Positions 25,400 to 36,012 of a stretch of DNA of 64,000 nucleotides are shown here, piece by piece. The DNA lies in NCBI GenBank assembly GCA_025331565.1, contig JAFREQ010000017.1:806001-870000 (forward strand), in the 5' to 3' direction. The notes under the pieces are model-generated. The model made no database searches. It had not been told where the DNA came from and worked only from the letters and a program-made list of their open reading frames with translations. The stretch is from Holacanthus passer. Taxonomy: Eukaryota > Chordata > Actinopteri > Pomacanthidae. Within the stretch, counting starts at the first letter, position 1. Each line of letters starts with the position of its first letter. The translations under genes were made by a program, and so were the position numbers.

Positions 25400-26009
25400 G
25401 TTCAACAAAAAAAATCAAGATGAGAAAATGCAGAAAAGAAGTTGATGAAAACTCTCTCAAAACCAAAGATCATTCAACATGTTGTAAATCATAGTCAAAG
25501 ATAAGCAGTTGTTGTCCCAGACCACATTAAAGCAAACAAAATAATGCTAACATGCTAATGTTAATGCTAACACATGCCTTTAAATCACCCACAACCTTTA
25601 AGACCTGAATTGTTCAGCACTTTTTTACCCTAAATACGTTCACAACTACTCACTAACAATTATTACATACATACATCCATACATTATCATGTATGAAGAA
25701 AACAATCAAATCTTCACATTTGACAAGCTGGAACCAGCAAATATTTGGCATTTTGCTTTCAAGAATACTAAACAATAGTTGCTTCATTGCAGCTCTAATA
25801 TGTTGAGAGGTTCCTGAGACATGTATTTGTATATGATGACGCATCATTTCACATAGAAATGGGATTCAGTTTATTGAGATAAAAATAGTTAACAAGCAAA
25901 CAGTTTAGAAAATAGATGCATGAATATATTCTATCATTTTAGTAAAGTACTCAGACCATAAAAGAAGGTAACTTTTATAAGACAGTAAATTCGCAGTTCA
26001 CAACATCTA

Positions 26010-26945
26010 CTAAGATTTCTCGACCTTTTTGAATATGTTAAAAATCTTACATTTAATTTCTTTTGTCCGAAAACAATACACAAAAGGATTTACAACAGAT
26101 GGGCCGAGGATGGTCCCGATCATTAACCCATCACGTACCTCCAGAGTTAATACCACACCCATTCTGGTTAAGACAATGGTGACAAATAACGGACAGTAAT
26201 AACATGTTACCACAATCAAGTGAGTCAAACAAGTGCTCCCCATTTTTCTTTTGTCATCCTTTGAGGCCAATTTCACATATTTTATAATCCAAATGTACGA
26301 CAGGCAAATAAAAACGAAAGTGAAAAACAGAAGAAAAAAGGATATGACAGTTATCATATTGAAATAGTAACTGTGGTTGGCACATGTAGATCTTATTAGG
26401 CCAGCATAGTCACAGAAAGTGTACTTGAGCTTGGAGTGGCAGTGAGGGAGAGGAACCACAGTTGCAGGCATTACAGACACAAAAGCACAGGTGACAACCC
26501 ACGTGATATAAGTAAGTCCGAGAGTGCGCACATTTGTTAAATAATTGTGATACTGAAGAGGATAACTGATGGCAATCAATCGATCAAACGCCATAACTGA
26601 TAAAGCAAACATCTCTAACACCGCTGACCAATGGAAAACAAACATTTGAATCAAGCATGGCACATAGGACACATTCTTAACACCAGCAAGTAAAACCCCA
26701 ATCATGGTTGGACTGGCACTGGAGGTGTACAGTATATCAACCACAGCAAGGTTGCAGATCAACAGATACATGGGTTTGTGTAATCTCTTGTCAAAAATAA
26801 TGAACAGGATGTTTGCCATATTGGCTAGAACAACTATAACATAGGTGATCAATATAAGCACACCAACCACCACAGGCCTTTTGGTTGAGTCAAAACCACT
26901 GATAATAAACTCTGTCACTTTGATTGAAGCATTCTGTAAAGTCAT
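26010..26945 (-). CDS. Odorant receptor OR8, array copy 4 (311 aa)
   Basis: Intact copy whose sequence is a mosaic: the TM3 block HWSA at 105-108 matches copy 1, while DYAGLIRSTC, WVVTCAF and the tail NIFKKVEKS match copy 3. FDSTKRPV near residue 20 is unique to this copy. Upstream similarity to copies 1 and 2 continues to about 27.31 kb and then ends, so this is the distal member of the array. Confidence 0.93.
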   Translation of the reverse strand: MTLQNASIKVTEFIISGFDSTKRPVVVGVLILITYVIVVLANMANILFIIFDKRLHKPMYLLICNLAVVDILYTSSASPTMIGVLLAGVKNVSYVPCLIQMFVFHWSAVLEMFALSVMAFDRLIAISYPLQYHNYLTNVRTLGLTYITWVVTCAFVSVMPATVVPLPHCHSKLKYTFCDYAGLIRSTCANHSYYFNMITVISFFLLFFTFVFICLSYIWIIKYVKLASKDDKRKMGSTCLTHLIVVTCYYCPLFVTIVLTRMGVVLTLEVRDGLMIGTILGPSVVNPFVYCFRTKEIKCKIFNIFKKVEKS

Positions 26946-27919
26946 GTTCAACAAAAAAAAATCAAGATGAGAAAATGCAGAAAAGAAGTTGATGAAAACT
27001 CTCTCAAAACCAAAGATCATTCAACATGTTGTAAATCATAGTCAAAGATAAGCAGTTGTTGTCACATCACATCACGACAACCGACAATGGAGTTCACAGC
27101 TGTTGTGATTCATGGTTTTATGGCTCATCAGAGCGGTAACGTCTCACTGGTCCAACCCATCGTCCAATCACAGTGATGGATATTGAGCCAAGCTACTCTG
27201 ATCATAGCAGCTCTGTCTGTATTGGTCATGTTCAAATACACTGTTACAAAACACTATAACCTATGTTTGACTGCAAAAATAAATATTAAATAGATAAATC
27301 GCAGCATACAAGCCTTAAAGTTGTTGCTCTGTGTTTTTTCTTTTTTGTTCATTTTGGATAGAGGCTGCTTCCCCCTCCCCACCTTTATGTGACGCTACAC
27401 ATGTACTGACTCCATATACAACAAAAAAACATGAGGTCAATGTTGATGGCATCAAAAGGAAATATTTGTACTGTGGCTCTGAAAATGTTAAACCTTTCCT
27501 TGCAACAAGGTGGTACGGTCAAAACATCACTCCCCACTAGTTAGTGCTCATATATGAATCAAACATGTCAGTGTTTTGTCTTGAGGCCTGTCAGTCCAAC
27601 ACTTTGGTCCAGACAAAACTATGTTAACAACTGTTGGATTGCAGGAATTTTCTTTGGAGTTTCTTTGGAGTTTTCACGTATCCAGTAATAACACCAACAA
27701 CAATAATAACAGTTACCCATTTTGTACAGACATTTATGGTTGTCAGATGATGTGTCCTTTTCACTTGATGTCGTGACGTCTGGCTTTTCCTCGAGCACCA
27801 CTATGAAGTTATTTGTGGTTTTAACTGAAATTTCTTTCCTCCAGTGCCTTCATCAGGTTAAGATTTGAATTTTTACGTGTTTACTTTTTCACCAAATGCC
27901 TGCAAACTTTGTGTTTAAG

Positions 27920-28013
27920 ACTAATTAGCAAATGCTAACATGCTGAACTAGGATGGTGACCATCGTAAACATTATACCTGCTAAACATCAGCAAACACTG
28001 TCACTGAGTTGAG
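27920..28013. repeat. GCTAACATGCT-type teleost repeat fragment
   Basis: 'aatgctaacatgctgaact' followed by 'cattatacctgctaaacat' matches, by recollection of pattern, a very common percomorph dispersed repeat. Shorter relatives (GCTAACATGCTAATGTTAAT) lie in the OR5-OR8 units near 21.46, 24.0 and 25.54 kb. Confidence 0.5.
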
Positions 28014-28040
28014 CACACACACGCACACACACACATACGC

Positions 28041-28090
<50 letters not shown>

Positions 28091-28096
28091 CACACC
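28014..28096. repeat. (CA)n microsatellite
   Basis: Imperfect then perfect CA dinucleotide tract. Confidence 0.95.
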
Positions 28097-28119
28097 AACT
28101 CAGGGTTGCATTAGCCACT

Positions 28120-28400
28120 TTATGCAGCATTGGGACTGCCATTTCTTTCCACACTACACTTTAAGGCATTTGAGCTGTTATGTGCCTCAGTACTTTTTGT
28201 CTTGTGTTGCACTGTTGTTCTTTTGCACGGTTGTTTTTTGTCTTTCGATTTAGATTTTTACATTAGGCTATATTTTTATACTTTTATACTAAATGTTTAC
28301 TGTTGCATTGTGGGCCCTTGAGTAACGCAATTTCACACCTCTGTCTGTGTTACACATATTGCAGAATTGACAATAAAGCTACCTTGAACCTTGAACAATT
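28120..28400 (+). repeat. Possible retroelement 3' end
   Basis: The segment ends with 'acaataaagctaccttgaac' and a short CTTGAAC repetition, as in the tails of some fish non-LTR elements. Family unknown. Confidence 0.35.
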
Positions 28401-29742
28401 TACCATCAAAAAGTTTTGTCTTGGAGACAGAGTGATATGTTTGTTTCAGACCGATGATACTTCGAAGCAACAACACAAATGAGTTTCAAGAGGATGCTAA
28501 TTAGTGTCTCATGTCAATAACGGTCTCAAGTGTGTGATTAAAGAGTGCATGTGTGAGTGTCGGCCTCTGTGTCTGTACCTCAGTGAATTCTCATCTGAAA
28601 ACAGTCTTATGCAATGTTGTTTACGACACTGTATCTTTGGCCGAATCAATTCTTTTCACAAGCATCAATGGCAGGAAGAAGTCGAACTGTGACTCCAGGA
28701 GGACAAATGGCCTGTAAGGCAGCGATACATCAGGCCTTAACCTTCATTCATCTTAATATTTCTTATTTTGTTTAGGCAAAGTTAAGTTTAAAAGGTAAAA
28801 GTTATAAGTATAGGCTAAGTTTGTTTATATAGGCCTGGGACCTTTCAAAAGCTGGTGTCACAAAGTGCTTCACAATAAAAGACATGAGAAAAAGACATGA
28901 GCTGCAACCTCAGCAGCACAGTCTCCGTTTGTCACTGCATTGCAGCTTAAGAAAACACATGCAAATAGAGGAAACACAAGCAAATTAAAATATCTTTACA
29001 AATTTGACACCACATACATTGAACTCAGAAAAAATGCTTCAAACAGAGAAGCTCTTTCTCTTTTTGTTTTAAAGGCAGACATTTTGATGAAAAGCTTCAA
29101 GGTGACCTTCTATTACATCTCAAATTAGTCTTTTACTTCCATCTTCAGACAGACTTGTGACGAAACTGATTGCAAGTTTTACATTTATGCAGATGAAGCC
29201 TCTGTTCAGTACAAATACACAACTAATCATTCTGCCACTGCAAGTATTTTTACAAGTAGATGACCTAATACTAAAACTACTAATAACTACAGTATTAATA
29301 TCAACTACATGCAGACATTGTCCACCAACTTAATAGAACCCAAAACAGTCTTCACATTTTCTGTTTATCATTTCACTTGAACCTTTCTGGGTTCTGCTGT
29401 AAAGCCATCCTCTCAGATTAAACACATGCTGAGAGACTACAATTAAACACTGGGGATATTAACGCTCCTTCCTCAGTATCAATTGAGGTACACGCTGGGG
29501 TTTTGTTGTGTAGTGCTCCTGTTTACCCCTGTGGGATTTATAATCCATTAGCATTATTAAATGAATGCGTCTTCCAATTAGCCACCATGAGGTGAGTGTT
29601 CCTTGTGCTGCATAGCATAAACAGTGTTTCCCACATGACCAATTCAATGGTGATTACCATATTAATTATTGTCCAAAGGTCATATCAGACACAAATTACT
29701 AATAGTAAAAACTCGTAGTATACTATGTATGATATAATTCTA

Positions 29743-29904
29743 AATTTGAGTACGAGCGACCACTTTACGATCAACAGTAAGTATTGGTTTCAATCAGGAA
29801 CCATTTCATTCACTGTTTGCTTTGTCCAAATGTACTTTGTTCACCATCTTGGCACGGTGAATTCCTATATCCTCTTCCTCATGGCTTTTGAATATATAAA
29901 AATA
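29743..29904 (+). pseudogene. OR pseudogene fragment, end of TM2 to TM3
   Basis: Translated, this reads SKYWFQSGTISF, CFVQMYFVHHLG and LFLMAFEYIKI, clearly the ECL1-TM3 region of the OR9-OR13 subfamily (SKYWFDD, CFTQMFFVHYLG, LLVMALDRFIAI). The DRF motif is destroyed (MAFEYIKI), and the frame soon runs into unrelated sequence. It probably belongs to the same dead gene as the TM4 piece at 31.54 kb, the two separated by repeats. Confidence 0.75.
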
Positions 29905-30119
29905 AAAAGTGTTGATTGCAGACAAATTGAAAGCCACAGCTGTCGCAAAAGGCTTCTTCTATCTGGTATATCGATATTTATTGAGTGAAACAGCCCAATG
30001 CTTTGTTTATATAAAACAAACAACGTCATCTATGTCATCATTACAACAACGTGCAGTGATTCCTGTTGCAGGGGACAGAGAAAACCAGCCTGAAATGGGT
30101 TTGCAAACACAGACACAGA

Positions 30120-30475
30120 GGTAAGGTGAAGTAATGACCTTTATTATAAAAGACCAGAGATTGTGGGTGAAGTTGAATGAATTGGCTGGAGAGGTGAAGG
30201 GATGACGGGCAGACGAACAGGCACTGTGTTACAATGATGTGGCCACAAGTGGGAGAGGAGCCGGAGTTGATGAGGTAATGAGCGACAGGTGAGCAGACTG
30301 GGAGAAACAATTGGCCTGTTTTCACACAGGTGTGGATGATGAGCAGGAGGGTGAATGATGACAGAGTCAGGAACAACAAGCCCACAAACACAGAGACCGA
30401 CAGGGGACACGGCAGGAGAGGAAAACACAAGGGGAGAGACACAAGGGGACACAGATGTAGGAAAAACATTTTTCA
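30120..30475. repeat. Probable transposable-element fragment
   Basis: Purine-rich sequence with GATGAGCAGGAGGG and AAGGGGAGAGACACAAGGGG motifs resembles interspersed fish elements. It lies between the two pieces of the OR pseudogene. Class unresolved. Confidence 0.35.
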
Positions 30476-30859
30476 TAACAACTCCAACAAAGGAAAACAA
30501 CCTCCAACAAAAAAAACAGCATCATTAAAAGGTCAAATGATCACTTTGCATCATGTCACCTCACATGTTATAGGAAAAGTTGAGCACACTGCAAAAACTT
30601 GTAGATGCTGTGATTCACCAATGCTCTGCATCACATTGACAGTAAATTAATAAGCAGTCTTAACAGTTTTACTCAGTTTGACCCATGACCAAGTTTCAGT
30701 GTCACACAGTGCAGTCTCACATATGAACTCATCCTCCTGCATGTTAAAAATCATCCACACTAAACTGCTCACTCTTTTCAGCAGTGAGCCCTGTTATTTT
30801 GATTTTCTTTTTTTCTCTGACCTCTGGTTCTTTTTCAGACTGTTTTGAACATGCCATTA

Positions 30860-31075
30860 TTCAGCCTCTCCTACCTACGTTGCTCAGTTTGTTTCCATCT
30901 CTGGGATGAGTCCTGGTTGTTCCAAACCATTTTCCATTTCCAAATTTTGGAGGCCACTGTGCTCCTGGGAATGCAGTGGATTTTTTTTGTAGCCGTCCCC
31001 AGATCTCGTTTCAATGATTCCTTCGACCTCTTGGCTTCATGGCTTGGTTTTTGCTCTGACATGCATTGTCATGAC
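30860..31075 (-). repeat. Fish DNA-transposon-like fragment
   Basis: On the minus strand the text around 'ggaacaaccaggactc' resembles part of a Tc1-like transposase coding region found widely in fish. Too short and decayed to name. It sits inside the split OR pseudogene. Confidence 0.4.
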
Positions 31076-31539
31076 ATCTGTAATTATTGTCTATACATAT
31101 ACAAATATATTTTTAAAACAGATTTTTTTCCTCTTCATTTAGAAAATAAAAATCGGTCCAAAACTGTATATCTCCATATACATGAGAACACAAAAATGAA
31201 GTCTGCCTGGCCAGTAGGTGGCAATAAAGTAGCTAATTATTTATTTGACACCTATTTCTTCACCTTTATTTCATTTAACACAGACAGGAAAAAAAAAAAA
31301 TCTTTCTGACAAGACCTAAGAAACACTTGATCAAGAGGGTATTAATGAGATCCATATAATGTATGTCACTGAGGAGCATTTATAAGATGTTGTGTAGGAC
31401 CCAGTTTGGATGGAGATGCACTGTTACCTTGATTCTCAGGTTTTGGATAAGCTCTCTGCATTTCAAAGACAATAGAAAAACGGCAAGATCATAAAGACAT
31501 AATGTTTGAATGATGATCGATGACCAATCACAAGCTATT

Positions 31540-31638
31540 GTTTGCAGACTGTCGTGGATTGGGACGTTTCTCAGGATGATAGCAGTTGTACTTCAGGCCC
31601 TAACCTTGCCTTACTGTAATTCTAACATCATTGTGCAT
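31540..31638 (+). pseudogene. OR pseudogene fragment, TM4-ECL2
   Basis: Reads SWIGTFLRMIAVVLQALTLPYC then NSNIIVH, matching the TM4-ECL2 region of OR11-OR13 (for example VTFIRMMGIVLHALTLPYC in OR13). Similarity ends abruptly on both sides: the CYCDH block and TM5-TM7 are not found. It lies about 1.6 kb after the TM3 fragment, in the same orientation. Confidence 0.75.
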
Positions 31639-32124
31639 CTAACCAAGGAACACAGGATTTTGCCAACCTTAACCAGGAGCTTCCAGTGCCATGATCACAA
31701 CCATAAAAACAATCATCATGTTTCAGTTACCAGGCTTGAATATATAGAGAAAAAAAATGTTCACAGAGAATATTTTTTATTCATGTTGAATACAATTCTT
31801 TCTTCATTATATTTATGAAAAATATAATCCAGGCAAAATATATTTAAGTGGCTGTATATGAAGACAATTTTTAAGAGATGGTGTTTGGAGAAATGAATTT
31901 TTCCAGGTTGAAACCAGGTTTTTTGATTGATTGATTTTAAGCTTTCCAAAAAAATACTAATCGTTCCTTAAGTTGAACTCATCGTTGAAAGGATAACGAT
32001 AACACGTGAGTCTTTGATTCTCATTATGATCCTTTGAGGATATGTCAAACTTCATATAAGGCTGACTTTATCTGGCCTCCATATTTTGCAATGAGTTTCT
32101 GGATACTGAGCTCCAGTCTGGAAA
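31639..32124. other. Intergenic, 5' flank of OR9
   Basis: AT-rich sequence between the OR pseudogene and OR9. The putative OR9 leader exon ends at 32124 (CTGGAAA|GTAAGA). Confidence 0.4.
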
Positions 32125-32270
32125 GTAAGAGCCATATTCAGCATAGGAGAACATTGAAGTGATTTTCAGATAAACTGTAGAGCATCATTTTGAATAGTTT
32201 TGGATATCACTGTTAAATTATCTGTATGTTGGTAGTATAGTCTGTTCTAACATGTGTTTCTACCTTGCAG
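32125..32270 (+). other. Putative OR9 leader intron
   Basis: Donor GTAAGA at 32125 and acceptor CTACCTTGCAG ending at 32270; 146 bp. Confidence 0.5.
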
Positions 32271-32306
32271 GTCTTTATTTCTTGGTTCTTGCCGTAAAGT
32301 CAAATT

Positions 32307-33272
32307 ATGATTGCCAATGTCACAAGGATGAGAAGCTTCTCCATCCTCGGGTTCCCGGGACTTTCTCCTCAGTATTATGGACCTGTGTCAGCTCTGCTTT
32401 TTTTCATCTACCTGACTATTGCAGTAGGAAACGTCTTCATTTTAGCATTTGTCGTTTATGAGAAGTCCCTGCAAAAACCGACATACCTGGTCTTTTGTCA
32501 CCTGGCACTGAATGACTTAACATTTGGCACTGTGACTCTCCCAAAGATCATTTCCAAATATTGGTTTGATGATGCTGTTATTTCATTTCACGGCTGCTTC
32601 ACACAGATGTTTTTTGTTCATTATTTAGGATCAGTGACTTCCTTCATCTTGTTGGTGATGGCTCTTGATCGATTCATTGCCATCTGTATTCCTCTGCGTT
32701 ATCCAGCCTTAATCACAAACAACATCATATCTGTGCTCTGTGGATTTGCTTGGTTCATCCCTCTGCCTCTGATGGTAGCTGTTGTCCTCCATGTCCTCAC
32801 TTTACTTTTCTGTAAATCAAATGTGATTGCTCAGTGCTACTGTGACCACATATCTATAACGAGTCAGGCCTGTGGTGACGATGTGAAAATAGTTGCAGTC
32901 ACTTCTCTGTGTGTCGCCATGTTTTGTCTTTTGCTTCCTCTTGCATTCATCTTGTTTTCCTACGTTTCCATTATTGTGGTTATTATGAAAATGTCCAACG
33001 CTGCAGGGCGAAAAAAAACCTTTTCGACTTGTACCCCACAAATATTTATCACCTGCCTTTTTTACCTGCCCAGGTGTTTTGTTTATGTGGCGAACACTGT
33101 TGGATTTTCTTTCAGTTTAGATGTTCGCATTTTCCTGATACTGTTGTACAGTCTCCTTCCTCCTGCTGTTAATCCAATCATATATTGTTTCAAGACTCAA
33201 GACATTAAGCAGATGTTGATAAAGAGGCTGAAGAAAACTAAAATTGGAATAGAAATAAAACTCTCATATTAA
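32307..33272 (+). CDS. Odorant receptor OR9 (321 aa)
   Basis: Intact OR of the FxILGFPGL subfamily. N-glycosylation site NVT at 4, QKPTY after TM1, ECL1 with SKYWFDD and cysteine near 97, DRFIAICIPLRY from 121, ECL2 with CYCDHISIT, KTFSTCTPQ at TM6, AVNPIIYCFKT at TM7. The ATG at 32307 is the first in frame after the acceptor at 32269-32270. TM1-TM3 and TM6-TM7 are almost identical to OR10, whereas TM4 to early TM5 and the last 15 residues differ. A second plus-strand frame over TM5-TM7 is a shadow. Confidence 0.94.
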   Translation: MIANVTRMRSFSILGFPGLSPQYYGPVSALLFFIYLTIAVGNVFILAFVVYEKSLQKPTYLVFCHLALNDLTFGTVTLPKIISKYWFDDAVISFHGCFTQMFFVHYLGSVTSFILLVMALDRFIAICIPLRYPALITNNIISVLCGFAWFIPLPLMVAVVLHVLTLLFCKSNVIAQCYCDHISITSQACGDDVKIVAVTSLCVAMFCLLLPLAFILFSYVSIIVVIMKMSNAAGRKKTFSTCTPQIFITCLFYLPRCFVYVANTVGFSFSLDVRIFLILLYSLLPPAVNPIIYCFKTQDIKQMLIKRLKKTKIGIEIKLSY

Positions 33273-33526
33273 TGTAAAGCAGATTGATAAGCCAACAGCA
33301 GCTCCAGACAATTTCTTCACAAAATCTTCACAACTTGAGCTTTACATTTAACCCCTTAACTTTAATTGTTACTTCTCCCGACCATTTCTTCAAATTTCAG
33401 TCTTGGCCTTCTTTTTCTTTGCCAGCAGGAAACAGTCATGGCAAACTAATGTCAACTTCCATCTCGTGCAGTAAAAAGTGTCACCTTTCAAGCAAGAATT
33501 AATGGTTTATAAGTTTAGAGATGAAA

Positions 33527-33685
33527 TCAATCCATCCATCCATCCATCCATTATCTGTACATCTGTACGATGTACGCCGCTTAATCCTCTGCAGGGTCGT
33601 GGGGGGGCTGGAGCCTATCCCAGCCGACTTAGGGCGAAGGCAGGGGACACCCTGGACAGGTCGCCAGTTCATCGCAGGGCATGAA
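33527..33685. repeat. (ATCC)n plus teleost retroposon 3' segment
   Basis: A CCAT/ATCC tract precedes 'gggggctggagcctatccca' and 'acaccctggacaggtcgcc'. This unit is extremely common in fish genomes and generally associated with non-LTR element tails. Named from recognition, not from a search. Confidence 0.7.
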
Positions 33686-34459
33686 ATCAATCCATTTAAC
33701 TGAAATTTTCATTTAAAAACTTGAGCTTGGCTTAGTCTTTTTTTGTTTTGTTTTTGTTTTTTTATGAACACAACTTTACTAATTAACATCCAGAGAATTG
33801 TACCATGTTTGAGACACTGATTAAAATTGTGTAAAGCTTTGTTATAAATGTTTGACCAAAAAACATTTTTAATCAGTTTTTGTATCTTTGTCTTCTTTTA
33901 CTTCTTCTACAAGCTCATCAAAATATGTTGAGGACATTATCATCCCTGTCACCTAATGTTCCTTCCTTGAAGTCAATGACAACAAATAAACAAATGTAAT
34001 TTGCATTTGAGCTCATTAAGACAAGTTTAAGTATGTTGAACTGTTGTCATTTTAAAATGTCAGATGTCATTGATGTGAACTGAGAATATTTCTGACACTG
34101 ACCAGATGAAAACTGTGTCTTTATTTGTTTTGCTATTTGTGTGTATGTAAATGTGAGAAAGAAATCAGTAATGTTCAATAACAGACACATCCTCACTGTT
34201 CTTAGTTTTGTCCTTTATTTTCACTCATTTAATCTTTATGCGACCTATGATTATCACTGACTTAGCAATCACAAAGTTGAGATGACACAGTATGAGGAGA
34301 AACTCTTTGCCAAATAAGCCAAAGCAGATTACAAATTACAGACAGGAAGATGAAACAATAAAAACACACACATGCATTTGAACTATATATTTCACAAAAC
34401 CAAAGAGAACAAAGCTGAATTCGATGTTTTGCAGGCGTCTGCCAAAGACTAACCTCTTT

Positions 34460-35115
34460 AGCTCCTTTTAAAAACTGTCTTTACTTTGTTGCTTGAGTAA
34501 TGAAATATGGCAAATTATTCCACTAAGAAATGGCTTGATACACAACAGTTGAATCGATAGGTTTAGGAATGCTAACATGACCTTTTGCATCTTCTCATAA
34601 GGGATATTCATCTCCCCATTCTTTCCAATCATGACCCCTAGAAGTATAGCCTCAGTGGCTTGCTCGAGACAGCAGCCCTTACTGCATAATGTATAACTGG
34701 TTCTCTTGCCTGCATGGCTTGTGTCTAAAACAATATATTTAGTCTTTGACATATTCAGAACTAGACTGTTTTTGGTTACTCAGTCCATAATCAATTTTAT
34801 TTCATTTTCAAAGACAACATTTAACACTGTGGAATCATCACACTGTATCATCCACATGATAGAAAAACTACCATTAAAGAAAATTGTTTGTTCTCTATTA
34901 GATTAGAAGCTCCTCGTTCTGTTAAGGGTTGAAGTATTAAAGCCATAAGCAGCAAATTTCATTAAGTGCATCTCGTGGTCTGTTGAATCAAATGCTGCCC
35001 CAAAATCAAATAGCACCAACAATCCTCTTCCTGTGTATATCACTCAACCACTGATCAGTCATCTGCATTAAAGCTGTGATAGTGGAGCGACTTTCTCGTA
35101 AACATGTTGAGTTAA
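34460..35115 (-). pseudogene. Decayed non-LTR retrotransposon reverse transcriptase
   Basis: On the minus strand fragments read RSTITALMQMTDQWLSDI, then FDFGAAFDSTDHE after a frameshift, later DDSTVL and LVLNMSKTKYIVL. These are the order and wording of the fish LINE reverse-transcriptase core: the AAFD motif, a DD motif near the active site and the SKTK block. Several stops and frameshifts interrupt it, so it cannot be active. It could be of the L2, Rex or a related clade; I cannot tell which. Confidence 0.7.
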
Positions 35116-35456
35116 ATTGATTGACAGAAAAATGAAGTCAGACCTGATTTAACACAACTCTTTACATTAGCTTGCATTTCAGACAGAGCATTTAAGGTTC
35201 ACGCAGCGTAGCTTAAGGGGTTAAGTTTGTTTGTCGATTTTATATTGATTTAAATCAATAATTGTTTTGATCTTAATGCAAGTTTTTAGTGAACTGTTGA
35301 TTATTGTATGGAAGATGATGCCATGATGCCCCTTGGGCAGATTCATTTGAGAATATGACCCTTTGAGGATTTGCATGGTCAAACATCACGATGAGCAGAT
35401 ATTAACTGTCAGACACACACTGAACTCAGCTTTTAGTTGCTGGCCTGCATCTGAAG

Positions 35457-36006
35457 GTAAGACTTGGTCTATGAATGGAAAACACAACAACTACAGCAAC
35501 TGTCTTTGTTGTTACATATCATATATTTGCTAGATCACATGGGTCGAAATGTTAAAAAAGTAAGTTTGCTTGCTTTTGTCAAACATTGTGATGAAAGTAA
35601 TACAATTCATGGCAAAAGCTTTTACCATTGGGCAAAAACAATTCTTTCATTGTATTAATCATTAACATAATGAATATTTTGTGCAATCAGTAAATCATTT
35701 CTCCTGTTAGATGTGCAAAATAATGACAAATGGCAAAGTTACTCAAGCGTAACAGCAATGTGTCGAATGTGGTTTGTTTATTCTGTCCAACAAAGTAAAA
35801 GGTCTTCAATTGACAATGTTCAAATCTCAACAATGGACAAACTTTAACTTGCAAACGTTTTGTGTTTTTCATGACAACTTAATCAAACGTTAAAAAAAGG
35901 CTGAGTTGATTATTTTTATCAATTAATTATCAATGACTAATAATTTTCTTGCCTTATCGTTAGTCATGTTAAATATTTTGTTTTATTGTCTTGATGCTGA
36001 AAACAG
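35457..36006 (+). other. Putative OR10 leader intron
   Basis: Donor CTGAAG|GTAAGA at 35457 and AACAG ending at 36006, seven bases before the ATG. 550 bp, longer than the other leader introns. Confidence 0.45.
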
Positions 36007-36012
36007 GTGATA

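Larger units (their letters stand above)
19353..27310 (-). repeat. Tandem array of four OR-containing units
   Basis: Each unit starts just 3' of an OR stop codon (ACTTTTATAAGA ... AATTCGCAGTTCACAAC). Units 1 and 2 are 2,535 bp apart and align throughout, intergenic part included. Unit 3 is only 1,546 bp: 989 bp is missing between GCAGTTGTTGTC and CCAGACCACATT, at about 25515. Unit 4 keeps the OR and about 290 bp upstream before similarity stops near 27.31 kb. The intergenic parts (20330-21928, 22865-24463, 25400-26009) hold no further gene; the small frames in them are copied along with the unit. Confidence 0.93.
27311..29742. other. Intergenic with dispersed repeats
   Basis: No gene recognised. 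Contains a GCTAACATGC-type repeat, a long CA microsatellite and a possible retroelement tail (listed separately). Small frames such as the one at 27331-27540 look incidental. Confidence 0.45.
33273..35456. other. Intergenic between OR9 and OR10
   Basis: Holds an (ATCC)n-linked retroposon piece at 33.53 kb and a decayed non-LTR reverse transcriptase on the minus strand at 34.46-35.11 kb. The OR10 leader exon should end at 35456. Confidence 0.5.

Noticed and set aside
30041..30500. Minus-strand frames of 142 and 118 codons, Leu/Pro rich
   Set aside because: They lie in a repeat-like purine-rich tract in two frames at once; no domain.
32909..33172. Second plus-strand open frame inside OR9, repeated in OR10 at 36633-36881
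   Set aside because: Its conservation simply follows the conserved OR codons in another frame; no start context or domain of its own.
35160..35230. Possible retroelement boundary just upstream of the reverse transcriptase relic
   Set aside because: Similarity too weak to place an end; kept only the readable reverse transcriptase part.
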